Below are positions 38,146-46,981 of a DNA stretch of 64,000 bases, piece after piece. Made by a program: the position numbers and the translations under genes. The notes below the pieces were generated by a model. It ran no database searches and had not been told where the DNA came from. It saw only the letters and a program-made list of their open reading frames with translations. Origin of the DNA: an uncultured Bacteroidota bacterium (GTDB lineage: Bacteria > Bacteroidota > Bacteroidia > Flavobacteriales > Flavobacteriaceae); contig CABZAE010000004.1 of NCBI GenBank assembly GCA_902523635.1, positions 1 to 64,000 of the forward strand, read 5' to 3'. Position 1 is the first letter of the stretch, and every line of letters starts with the position of its first letter.

Positions 38146-41100
38146 TTAATTTATTATTTCTGAAATTTTTTGTTTTGCCATTTTTTCCAGTGCTAGCTTA
38201 TATTCGATTGGCATTATCTTAACGAAATTTTTTGACTCTTTTTTCCAGTTATTTAAAAGATGTTGTGCCATTCGACTTGAAGTGTAACTAAAGTGGTTTT
38301 CAGTCAGTTTTCTTATTAAATCTATATCTTGGGTACGAGGTTTTTCAAATTCAATCATTTCGGAGTTGAAATTATTTTTTTCAAAACTATCATTTTTGTA
38401 GATGTAAGCAATACCTCCACTCATACCAGCAGCAAAATTCCTTCCAACATTACCTAATATTAACACTACCCCTCCTGTCATGTATTCACATCCATGGTCA
38501 CCTACACCTTCAACAACAGCTGTTGCTCCTGAGTTTCTAACACAGAACCTTTCACCCGCTATTCCATTTATATAAGCTTCACCTGAGGTTGCACCATACA
38601 ATGCAACATTACCGGTAATGATATTTTCGTTGGAAACCAAAGATGACTTTTTAGGAATTTTTACAATTATTTTTGATCCGGACAGCCCTTTACCAAAATA
38701 ATCATTTGTATTGCCCTCAATTACCATGGTTAAACCTCTGGTAGAAAAAGCACCAAAACTTTGACCAGCAGATCCTTTAAAATTTAATTTTAATGTGTCA
38801 TCAGGAAGTCCCTTTGAGCCGTAAAGTTTAGAAATCTCATTGCTAATTATAGTTCCTACAGTTCTATCTGTATTTTTAATGTCATAGTCAAGAGTCATTT
38901 TAACTTTCTTTTCAATAGCAAATTTAGCTTCTTGTAATATTCTAAAATCCAAAACATTTTCAAGTCCATGGTCTTGTTTCGATTCATTTTTCAATGGATA
39001 AGATTTTGGAACTGAGGGTTTATGTAATATGGAAGATAAGTTTATGCCTTTTGTTTTGTAGTTTTTTACAGCATCTACCATATCCATTTTTTGACTTTGA
39101 CCAACCATTTCATCAATTGTTCTAAATCCAAGATCCGCCATTATTTCTCTGAGCTCCTGAGCAACGAAATACATAAAATTAATGATGTGCTCAGGTTTTC
39201 CCTTAAAATTTTTCCTTAACTCCGGATCTTGTGTTGCGATTCCCACAGGGCATGTATTTAGGTGGCATGCACGCATCATCACACATCCAGAAGCTACTAG
39301 AGGAGCAGTTGAAAAACCAAATTCTTCGGCGCCAAGTAAACATGCTACTGCTACATCTCTACCTGTTTTGAGTTGACCATCACATTCTAATACTACTCTG
39401 CCACGAAGCCCATTCATGACCAAGGTTTGTTGAGCCTCAGCAATTCCAAGTTCCCAAGGAAGTCCTGCATGTTTTAGAGAAGTGAGAGGAGATGCACCTG
39501 TTCCACCATCAAATCCAGATATTAAAATAACATCTGCTTTGGCTTTTGCAACCCCAGCTGCAATAGTACCAACTCCAGCCTCAGAGACTAATTTGACATT
39601 AATTCTAGCCTCACGATTCGCATTTTTTAAATCATAAATAAGTTGAGATAAATCTTCAATTGAGTAAATATCGTGATGAGGCGGAGGACTTATTAAACCA
39701 ACATAAGGAGTTGAATTTCTAACCTTTGCAATTAGAGGATTCACTTTGGGTCCAGGAAGTTGGCCACCTTCACCAGGTTTTGCACCCTGAGCCATCTTGA
39801 TTTGGATTTCTGTCGCATTGGATAAATAGTGAGAACTCACACCAAACCTACCAGATGCAACTTGCTTGATCGAGCTGTTTTTTAAATTTCCAGTTTTATC
39901 TTTTTTGAACCTTGCTGGATCCTCACCACCTTCTCCGGAATTACTTTTTCCACCGATTTTGTTCATAGCGATTGCAAGGTTTTCATGTGCTTCCTTACTT
40001 ATGGAACCGTATGACATTGCACCGGTTTTGAATCTTTTCACTATTTCAGTCCAAGGTTCTACTTCATCTATAGATATTGGATCGTGGTCAACAAAACGGA
40101 ACATTCCCCTTAAAGTCATTAGTTGTTTACTTTGTTTATTGATTTGTTCTGAATAGATTTTGAAAGTTTCGTATTTGTCCTCTCTAACTGATTGTTGCAA
40201 TTTTGAAATTGTAAGGGGATTGAGCATGTGAGATTCTCCATTTCTTCTCCAGCGATAATCTCCTCCAATGTCTAAACTCATAAATGAGTTTTGTTTTAAA
40301 AAAGAATTTTTATGGCGTTTTGAATGTTCTTTTTCTAGGCTGTAGAGTCCTATTCCTTCAATCCTAGAGGGCGTATTTGAAAAATATTTTTCTGTGAAAC
40401 TTTTTCTTAATCCGAGAGCTTCAAAAATTTGTGAGCTCCTGTATGAGTGTAGAGTAGAAATACCTATTTTATTCATTACTTTTAGGATTCCTTTAGCAAT
40501 AGCTTTGTTGTAATTCTCAATGGATTCTAGCAGGGTTTGATTGCTTAAAAAACCAGATTTATGGTGATATTCAATTATCTCATTTACTAGATATGGATTT
40601 ATGGCACTGGCCCCGTATCCAAAAAGCATAGAAAAGTGATGAGGTTCTCTTGGTTCAGAAGATTCTATCACTATTCCGAATTTTGATCTTTTTTTCAACT
40701 TCATGAGTTGATGGTGAATATTTGAACAAGCCAGTAATATTGGTATTGCACCTATTTTCTTACTTACGCCACGGTCTGAAATAATAATTATGTTATATCC
40801 TTCATCAACTTTTTTACTTACTGAAAAAACCATGTCTTCAAGTGCTTTTTCAATTCCATTATGACCTTCTTTAATTTCATATAATGCACTCACGGAAAAA
40901 GCTTTAAAATTTTTACTTTTGAAAAATTTAATTTTATCTAAATCTTCGTTAGAAATTATTGGATTATTAATTTTTAATTTTTGGGAGTGATTAGGTACAA
41001 TGTCAAAAACATTAAAATCACTGCCAATAGCCAAACTAGTGTCGGTAACAATCTCTTCTCTAATCCCATCAAGCGGTGGATTTGTTACTTGAGCAAATAA

Positions 41101-42645
41101 TTGCTTGAAATAGTTGAACAGAAGTTGGGTTTTATTGGAAAGAACAGCTAAGGGAGTATCTGTGCCCATAGAGCCGATGGCTTCTTTAGCATTTTTACAC
41201 ATAGGAAGTATAATAGTTTTTAAGTCCTCCTCTGTGTAACCAAAAATCCTAAGTCTGGTTTCTAAGTCAAGTTTTTCAAGTGGAGTTTTATTTCCTGTGT
41301 AAGGAATGTCTTTCAGATGAAGAATGTTTTCATCAAGCCATTTTCTGTATGGGTATTTAGAAATAATCTGGGATTTTATTTCATTGTCTTCAATAATTCT
41401 ACCTTCATTCATGTCAACTAAAAACATTTTGCCTGGCTCAAGCCTTCCATGCTTTTCAATATTTTCAGGCCTGATGTCAACCACACCTGTTTCAGATGAC
41501 ATGATAACATATCCATCCTTAGTTACAGAATAGCGAGATGGTCTTAAACCATTTCTATCGAGCAGAGCTCCTATAAAATTTCCATCAGTAAATGGAATAG
41601 AAGCTGGGCCATCCCAAGGTTCCATTATACATGAGTTAAACTCATAAAAAGCTCTTTTTTCGTCGGACATGGATTTATGTTTTTCCCAAGCTTCCGGAAC
41701 CATCATCATCATGACTTCAGGAAGAGATCTGCCAGTTGCTAACAGTAATTCTACAACCATATCCATTTGTGCTGAATCCGATTTGCCCTCAAGAATTATT
41801 GGAAATATGTCTTTGATTTCAGGTCCTATGAATTCAGATTGCATCAATTCCTCTCTAGCTATCATTCTGGTGACATTTCCTTTGCGGGTATTAATTTCTC
41901 CATTATGACACATGTATCTAAAGGGTTGAGCTAAATCCCATGTAGGAAAGGTGTTTGTTGAAAATCTTTGGTGAACCAATGCAAGCCTCGTGACTAGATT
42001 TGGATTTGATAGGTCTAAGTAAAACCTATCAATGTCTTCAGGAATTAATAAGCCCTTATAAATTAGCGTTCTATTGTGTAGACTTGAAAAATAAAAAAAG
42101 TTTTTTTGAGATAGTGAAGTTTTAAAAATTTTATTTTCCGCAATTTTTCTTGCAACAAATAATTGAGTGTTAAACTCATTTTCTGACAAGCTTTTGTCTT
42201 CATATGTTACGAACACTTGCTTAATAGCAGGTTGTGAAAGAGCTGCAATCTTCCCAACTACTTTTGCATTTACAGGAACATCTCTCCAGCCAATTATACT
42301 TAAACCTCTTTTTTGAATTTCTTCTTCAAAAATTTTAATACAAAATTGCATCTGATTGATTTTCTGCGGGAGGAACACCATGCCAACGGCATAAGTTTTA
42401 GGATCAGGCAACACAAAATTGCACTCTTTTCTGAAAAATTCATCAGGGATTTCAATTAAAATTCCAGCTCCATCACCAGTTTTACCATCCGAGCTAACTG
42501 CACCTCTGTGTTCAAGACATGTTAAGATATTTAATGCTTTGTGAATAATATCATTTGTTTTCTTGCCATTTAAACTACATATGAAACCCGCACCACAATT
42601 GTCATGCTCAAATTCGGGAGAATATAATCCTTGCTTTTTATGCAT
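38146..42645 (-). CDS. gltB: glutamate synthase large subunit
   Basis: Large subunit of about 1499 residues from the start chosen here. The N-terminal glutamine amidotransferase domain begins at Cys17 (HDNCGAGFICSL), which would become the N-terminal nucleophile after processing. The central and FMN domains include AMSYGSISKEAHENLA and PPPHHDIYSIEDL. The 3Fe-4S cluster is at CVMMRACHLNTCPVG. A C-terminal GXGXG-type beta-helix domain (GDHGCEYMTGG) follows. An in-frame start 48 bp upstream would put 16 residues (MVKAIFTFVYPKILLS) before MHKKQGLY, and the shorter form is chosen by family comparison. gltD starts on the next base. Confidence 0.95.
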   Translation of the reverse strand: MHKKQGLYSPEFEHDNCGAGFICSLNGKKTNDIIHKALNILTCLEHRGAVSSDGKTGDGAGILIEIPDEFFRKECNFVLPDPKTYAVGMVFLPQKINQMQFCIKIFEEEIQKRGLSIIGWRDVPVNAKVVGKIAALSQPAIKQVFVTYEDKSLSENEFNTQLFVARKIAENKIFKTSLSQKNFFYFSSLHNRTLIYKGLLIPEDIDRFYLDLSNPNLVTRLALVHQRFSTNTFPTWDLAQPFRYMCHNGEINTRKGNVTRMIAREELMQSEFIGPEIKDIFPIILEGKSDSAQMDMVVELLLATGRSLPEVMMMMVPEAWEKHKSMSDEKRAFYEFNSCIMEPWDGPASIPFTDGNFIGALLDRNGLRPSRYSVTKDGYVIMSSETGVVDIRPENIEKHGRLEPGKMFLVDMNEGRIIEDNEIKSQIISKYPYRKWLDENILHLKDIPYTGNKTPLEKLDLETRLRIFGYTEEDLKTIILPMCKNAKEAIGSMGTDTPLAVLSNKTQLLFNYFKQLFAQVTNPPLDGIREEIVTDTSLAIGSDFNVFDIVPNHSQKLKINNPIISNEDLDKIKFFKSKNFKAFSVSALYEIKEGHNGIEKALEDMVFSVSKKVDEGYNIIIISDRGVSKKIGAIPILLACSNIHHQLMKLKKRSKFGIVIESSEPREPHHFSMLFGYGASAINPYLVNEIIEYHHKSGFLSNQTLLESIENYNKAIAKGILKVMNKIGISTLHSYRSSQIFEALGLRKSFTEKYFSNTPSRIEGIGLYSLEKEHSKRHKNSFLKQNSFMSLDIGGDYRWRRNGESHMLNPLTISKLQQSVREDKYETFKIYSEQINKQSKQLMTLRGMFRFVDHDPISIDEVEPWTEIVKRFKTGAMSYGSISKEAHENLAIAMNKIGGKSNSGEGGEDPARFKKDKTGNLKNSSIKQVASGRFGVSSHYLSNATEIQIKMAQGAKPGEGGQLPGPKVNPLIAKVRNSTPYVGLISPPPHHDIYSIEDLSQLIYDLKNANREARINVKLVSEAGVGTIAAGVAKAKADVILISGFDGGTGASPLTSLKHAGLPWELGIAEAQQTLVMNGLRGRVVLECDGQLKTGRDVAVACLLGAEEFGFSTAPLVASGCVMMRACHLNTCPVGIATQDPELRKNFKGKPEHIINFMYFVAQELREIMADLGFRTIDEMVGQSQKMDMVDAVKNYKTKGINLSSILHKPSVPKSYPLKNESKQDHGLENVLDFRILQEAKFAIEKKVKMTLDYDIKNTDRTVGTIISNEISKLYGSKGLPDDTLKLNFKGSAGQSFGAFSTRGLTMVIEGNTNDYFGKGLSGSKIIVKIPKKSSLVSNENIITGNVALYGATSGEAYINGIAGERFCVRNSGATAVVEGVGDHGCEYMTGGVVLILGNVGRNFAAGMSGGIAYIYKNDSFEKNNFNSEMIEFEKPRTQDIDLIRKLTENHFSYTSSRMAQHLLNNWKKESKNFVKIMPIEYKLALEKMAKQKISEIIN

Positions 42646-42857
42646 TGAAAGTAAAATTTTGGGATACACAAAAGTAAAAATTGCTTTTACCAAAAAAAAA
42701 AAAATAATGACAAATTCTGTTTAAATATCAAGTTGACAATTATTTAAAGATATTTTGATTAATTGATATTTTAAACAACTTTTTTTTATTATTCATTAAT
42801 TATTAAATAACATTATATATCAAATTTTTTTAATAAGTTTGAGCCTCAATATAAATC

Positions 42858-44186
42858 ATGGATTTAATCATAATTTCAGTCTTCATTTTAGGTTACTTTT
42901 TAATAACTGTAGAGCATTATATTAAAATCGATAAATTAATACCCGCCTTGGCAATGATGGCAGTTATGTGGGCAATTGTTGCTCTTAACCACCTTCCAGT
43001 GTTTGATATTAATACAGAACTTTTAGAACTGGTTCCAACTCATATAGATGAAGCAATGTTGCATCATTTGGGTAAAACGGCTGAAATTTTAGTTTTTTTA
43101 CTCGGAGCCATGACCATTGTTGAAATTATAGACTTTTTTAGGGGCTTTTTGGGAATTAAAAGACTTGTAACAACAAGAAGTAAAGTGAGCTTATTGTGGA
43201 TTTTTGGATTTTTAGCTTTTTTTCTTTCAGCCATCATTGATAATTTAACAGCTACTATAGTTTTAATTACTTTATTGCAAAAAATTGTCCAAGAAAGAAA
43301 TCTTAAATTGTGGTACTCAGGCTTAATTATAATTGCCGCAAATGCTGGAGGAGCATGGTCACCAATTGGAGACATAACCACAACAATGTTATGGATTGCA
43401 GACAAGGTAACAGTTTTTGATTTAATTAAATATTTGATCATTCCATCCCTGGTCTGCATGGTTGTTCCATTTGTAATCGCCTCTCAGTTCAAGGTCTTTA
43501 CTGGTGAATTCAAGATGCCTCAGAAAGTTAAAGACGCAGAAGAAAATAAGTATGGAACTAAAATGCTATTCATTGGGTTATCTTCAATAATATTTGTTCC
43601 AATTTTTAAACTTGCAACAGGATTGCAACCTTACGTAGGTATGATGCTATCATTAGCTTTCGTTGCAACTGTCGCTGAAATCTACAGCAATAAAAAGTTC
43701 AGTATTTCTAAAGTGGATGATGCACATGACGAAGAATCTGACCACAGTCCAGTCCATGCATCCTTAACAAAAATTGAGTTACCAAGTATTCTGTTTTTCT
43801 TAGGAATTCTTATGGCAGTAGGTGCACTTGAGTCCCTAGGTATACTATTTAATTTTGCTGATTTAATTAATGAAACAATTCCAAATAATGATATTGTAAT
43901 TGTTTTGCTTGGTCATCTTTCAGCTCTAATAGATAATGTTCCTTTGGTTGCTGCATCAATCGGGATGTTTCCAAATCCAATCGACGATCCATTATGGCAT
44001 GGAATTGCCTTTTCCGCTGGAACAGGTGGAAGCATGCTAATTATTGGATCTGCAGCTGGAGTAGTTGCAATGGGAATGCAGAAAATTGACTTTTTCTGGT
44101 ACATCAAAAAAATTACTTTATTAGCCATGGTGGGATTCTGGGCAGGCTATGGAACCTTCATGATTTTTAGAGATTATTTACTGTAG
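42858..44186 (+). CDS. nhaD: NhaD-type Na+/H+ antiporter
   Basis: Polytopic sodium/proton antiporter (442 residues), about 11-12 membrane segments. Typical NhaD features are TAEILVFLLGAMTIVEIID, the IIDNLTATIVLI region with conserved Asp/Asn, ANAGGAWSPIGDITTTMLW and the C-terminal half repeating LIDNVPLVAAS. It helps a marine cell expel Na+. TAAGTTTG at 42834-42841 matches a -7 box, but no TTG lies at the right distance. folC starts 6 bp after its stop. Confidence 0.93.
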   Translation: MDLIIISVFILGYFLITVEHYIKIDKLIPALAMMAVMWAIVALNHLPVFDINTELLELVPTHIDEAMLHHLGKTAEILVFLLGAMTIVEIIDFFRGFLGIKRLVTTRSKVSLLWIFGFLAFFLSAIIDNLTATIVLITLLQKIVQERNLKLWYSGLIIIAANAGGAWSPIGDITTTMLWIADKVTVFDLIKYLIIPSLVCMVVPFVIASQFKVFTGEFKMPQKVKDAEENKYGTKMLFIGLSSIIFVPIFKLATGLQPYVGMMLSLAFVATVAEIYSNKKFSISKVDDAHDEESDHSPVHASLTKIELPSILFFLGILMAVGALESLGILFNFADLINETIPNNDIVIVLLGHLSALIDNVPLVAASIGMFPNPIDDPLWHGIAFSAGTGGSMLIIGSAAGVVAMGMQKIDFFWYIKKITLLAMVGFWAGYGTFMIFRDYLL

Positions 44187-44192
44187 AGTCTA

Positions 44193-45413
44193 ATGACTTA
44201 TGATAGTACTGTAGACTGGCTTTACAATCAACTTCCAGCTTATCAAAATGAGGGTATAATTAAATACAAATTAAACCTTTCAACAATTGAATCAGTTTGT
44301 AGTTATTTAGGAAATCCACAGTCAAATTTTAATTCTATTCACATAGCTGGAACAAATGGAAAAGGGTCATCCTCACACATGATTTCCTCAGTATTTCAGG
44401 AGTCAGGATGTAAAGTTGGTTTGTATACATCTCCTCATTTAATAGATTTCAGAGAAAGAATTAAAATTAATGGATCTAAAATTCCAAAAAGTCATGTTGT
44501 TAAATTCGTAAGAGATCACAAATTTTTTTTTGAAAAAAATAAGATATCTTTTTTTGAAATGACAGTTGCAATGGCATTTGATTATTTTTCAAGTTCTGAT
44601 GTTGATTTAGCTGTTATTGAAACAGGAATGGGGGGTAGGCTTGATGCTACAAATATTTTAAGACCCATCCTTTCTCTAATAACAAATGTGGGTTTGGATC
44701 ATCAAGAATATTTGGGTAAAAGCTTAAGAAAAATAGCAAATGAAAAGGCAGGAATAATTAAAAAAGGCATTCCGGTTGTTATAAGTGAATATCAAAAGGA
44801 AATTGAAGATGTGTTTAGAAAAAAAGCAAGAAGTTTAAATTCTCAAATATTTTATGCCTCGGACCAAACCAAATTTAAAAAAACAGATTTAAGGGGAACC
44901 TTTCAATTGAAAAATTTGAATGGGGTTGTTCAGGCAATTTCTTTATTAAAGCAGTACAAAATTAAAGATGAAAGTATTGTAAAAGGATTAAATAATGTAA
45001 AAAAGAATACCGGTTTATTGGGTAGATGGGAAACCATATCGGAAAAACCATTAACAATTCTTGATGTTGGACACAACAGTGATGCATTTAAAGAGATTTT
45101 AAAAGAGTTAAAAAAAATAAATTACAGTAAATTGAGGTTGGTTTTAGCATTTACAAAAGGAAAAGACTATGAGAATATACTTAATCAATTTCCTACCAAT
45201 GTTTCTTTTTATTTTTGTAAACTAAAATCAAATAGATCTCAAGACATGAAAAAGGTTTTTAATTATGCAAATAAGAAAAAATTCGATTGCAAGTATTTTA
45301 ACTCCGTTGATTTGGCATATGAAAATGCTCATAATGATTCAAAAAAAACTGATCTTATTTTTGTTGGTGGAAGTACTTTCACTATCTCGGAATTTCCAAG
45401 ATTTAATTACTAA
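44193..45413 (+). CDS. folC: bifunctional folylpolyglutamate/dihydrofolate synthase
   Basis: Mur-ligase-fold enzyme (406 residues) that adds glutamate to folates. The ATP loop is GTNGKGSSSHM (53-59), followed by TSPHLIDFRERIKI, ETGMGGRLDATNI, the carbamylated-Lys region NEKAGIIKKGIPVV and the C-terminal LDVGHNSDAF. It lies 6 bp after nhaD, so both are probably on one transcript. The start ATG is short of alternatives. Confidence 0.94.
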   Translation: MTYDSTVDWLYNQLPAYQNEGIIKYKLNLSTIESVCSYLGNPQSNFNSIHIAGTNGKGSSSHMISSVFQESGCKVGLYTSPHLIDFRERIKINGSKIPKSHVVKFVRDHKFFFEKNKISFFEMTVAMAFDYFSSSDVDLAVIETGMGGRLDATNILRPILSLITNVGLDHQEYLGKSLRKIANEKAGIIKKGIPVVISEYQKEIEDVFRKKARSLNSQIFYASDQTKFKKTDLRGTFQLKNLNGVVQAISLLKQYKIKDESIVKGLNNVKKNTGLLGRWETISEKPLTILDVGHNSDAFKEILKELKKINYSKLRLVLAFTKGKDYENILNQFPTNVSFYFCKLKSNRSQDMKKVFNYANKKKFDCKYFNSVDLAYENAHNDSKKTDLIFVGGSTFTISEFPRFNY

Positions 45414-45425
45414 ATTTAAATTCTC

Positions 45426-46004
45426 ATGAAAAATCTCATAGTTATTGGACATCCTGACAAAAAATCATTTTGCTATAGTGGTATTTTTAAAACAGTTCAA
45501 GATGAATTAGAAAATGCAAACGAAGAGATTGAAATTATTGATTTGTACAGGGATAGTTTTACTCGACCCAGAGACGGAATTATACAAAAATATCAAAATC
45601 TCGTAACATGGTGCGAAAGAATTTACATAATATCTCCAGTTTGGTGGTTTAGGTTGACACCTAGGATGGAAATTTTTTTTGATGAGGTATTTACACAAGG
45701 CTTCGCGTACAAATTTGTAAATATTACAAAGCTTTATGCATATCCAAAACCCTTTTTAAAAGATAAAAAAGTAAGAACATATGTTACACACGGTGCACCA
45801 GCTCTTCCTGTCATTACACTTTATCTAAATTCAGTCAAACTAAGATTGGTTATGGGCGTATATACTTTTGTTTTTGGTTGGCGTTTTTCGTTATTTTCAA
45901 AGACAAGGCAATTTTGGTCTGTGCCTTTCGTCTCTCAAAGAAAAAGAGAAAAATATTTAAATTCCGTAAGCAAAGATATTAAGAGAGACATTAAAGTTGA
46001 TTAG
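45426..46004 (+). CDS. NAD(P)H oxidoreductase, NQO1/MdaB-like flavodoxin fold
   Basis: Small FMN/FAD reductase (192 residues). It starts LIVIGHPDKKSFCYSGI (flavin-phosphate site of the NQO1 family), then VTWCERIYIISPVWWFRLTPR, the typical PxWWF motif, followed by the family's helix (FFDEVFTQGFAYKF). It may reduce quinones or act on other redox partners. It sits 12 bp after folC in the same run. The exact electron acceptor is unknown. Confidence 0.83.
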   Translation: MKNLIVIGHPDKKSFCYSGIFKTVQDELENANEEIEIIDLYRDSFTRPRDGIIQKYQNLVTWCERIYIISPVWWFRLTPRMEIFFDEVFTQGFAYKFVNITKLYAYPKPFLKDKKVRTYVTHGAPALPVITLYLNSVKLRLVMGVYTFVFGWRFSLFSKTRQFWSVPFVSQRKREKYLNSVSKDIKRDIKVD

Positions 46005-46020
46005 TATTTAAAAAAGTAAA

Positions 46021-46935
46021 TTGTCATTTTTAAAAATAGCTTACAATAAAATTTACAAACATGATCTTGGTATTGGTCATCGTTTTCCAATGGAAAAGTA
46101 CGATCTAATTCCAAAGAAATTGATTTCTAGTAATGTTGTTAGCAATCAAAACTTTTTTGATCCTGTTGATATTGAGGAACACAATATTTTTTTAACTCAT
46201 GATAAAGATTATTACAAGAATTTAACAGGTTTCAATCTGACTAAAAATCAAATCAGATCCATAGGTTTTCCATTATCAAAAAATTTAATTGAAAGAGAAA
46301 AGAAAATTGCTCAAGGAACAATAGAATGTTCATTGTATTCAATCAAAAATGGTATTTCAATGAATATTGCAGGTGGAACACACCATGCTTTCCGTGAAAA
46401 ACCAGGTGCATTTTGTATGTTAAATGATCAAGCTATTGCCGCTAACTTTTTATTGGAAAACAATTATTCTAAACAAATATTAATTATTGATCTTGATGTT
46501 CATCAGGGAGATGGGACAGCCTCAATTTTTAAGAATGATAGAAGAGTATTTACATTATCTTTCCACGGCAAAAACAATTATCCTTTTCGAAAGCAGATTA
46601 GTGATTTAGATTATGAATTCGATGATAGAACTGAGGATGATTTCTATTTAAACACATTGAATAAAATTTTACCCGATTTAGTCAATAAAATTGAACCTGA
46701 TTTTATTTTTTACTTAGCTGGAGTTGACGTACTTAAAAATGATAAACTGGGGCGTTTATCAATGAGTCTTCATGGCTGCAGAGAAAGAGATAAAATAGTG
46801 ATTGACATCTGTAAAAAAATGAAAATACCAATTCAGATAAGTATGGGTGGGGGATATTCATCGAGTGTTGATGAAATTGTTGAAGCACACTGCAACACTT
46901 TTGTTACCGCTCAAGAAATTTTCTTTAATGAGTGA
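46021..46935 (+). CDS. histone-deacetylase-fold amidohydrolase (class II/AcuC-like)
   Basis: Zinc deacetylase-fold protein (304 residues). Active-site His pair HH at 121-122 (GGTHHAFRE), zinc ligands Asp159 and His161 in DLDVHQGDG, the third ligand in AGVDVLKND, and the loop GGGYSS. The start is TTG: upstream in-frame DNA reaches a stop four codons earlier, and the first in-frame ATG (about residue 24) would cut the conserved GHRFPMEKY segment. Bacterial members act on acetylated small molecules or polyamines. The true substrate here is unknown. It lies in the nhaD-folC gene run. Confidence 0.88.
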   Translation: MSFLKIAYNKIYKHDLGIGHRFPMEKYDLIPKKLISSNVVSNQNFFDPVDIEEHNIFLTHDKDYYKNLTGFNLTKNQIRSIGFPLSKNLIEREKKIAQGTIECSLYSIKNGISMNIAGGTHHAFREKPGAFCMLNDQAIAANFLLENNYSKQILIIDLDVHQGDGTASIFKNDRRVFTLSFHGKNNYPFRKQISDLDYEFDDRTEDDFYLNTLNKILPDLVNKIEPDFIFYLAGVDVLKNDKLGRLSMSLHGCRERDKIVIDICKKMKIPIQISMGGGYSSSVDEIVEAHCNTFVTAQEIFFNE

Positions 46936-46981
46936 AGAATTGAATTAATTTTTCTATTTTGTGCAATCTTAAAATTTATAG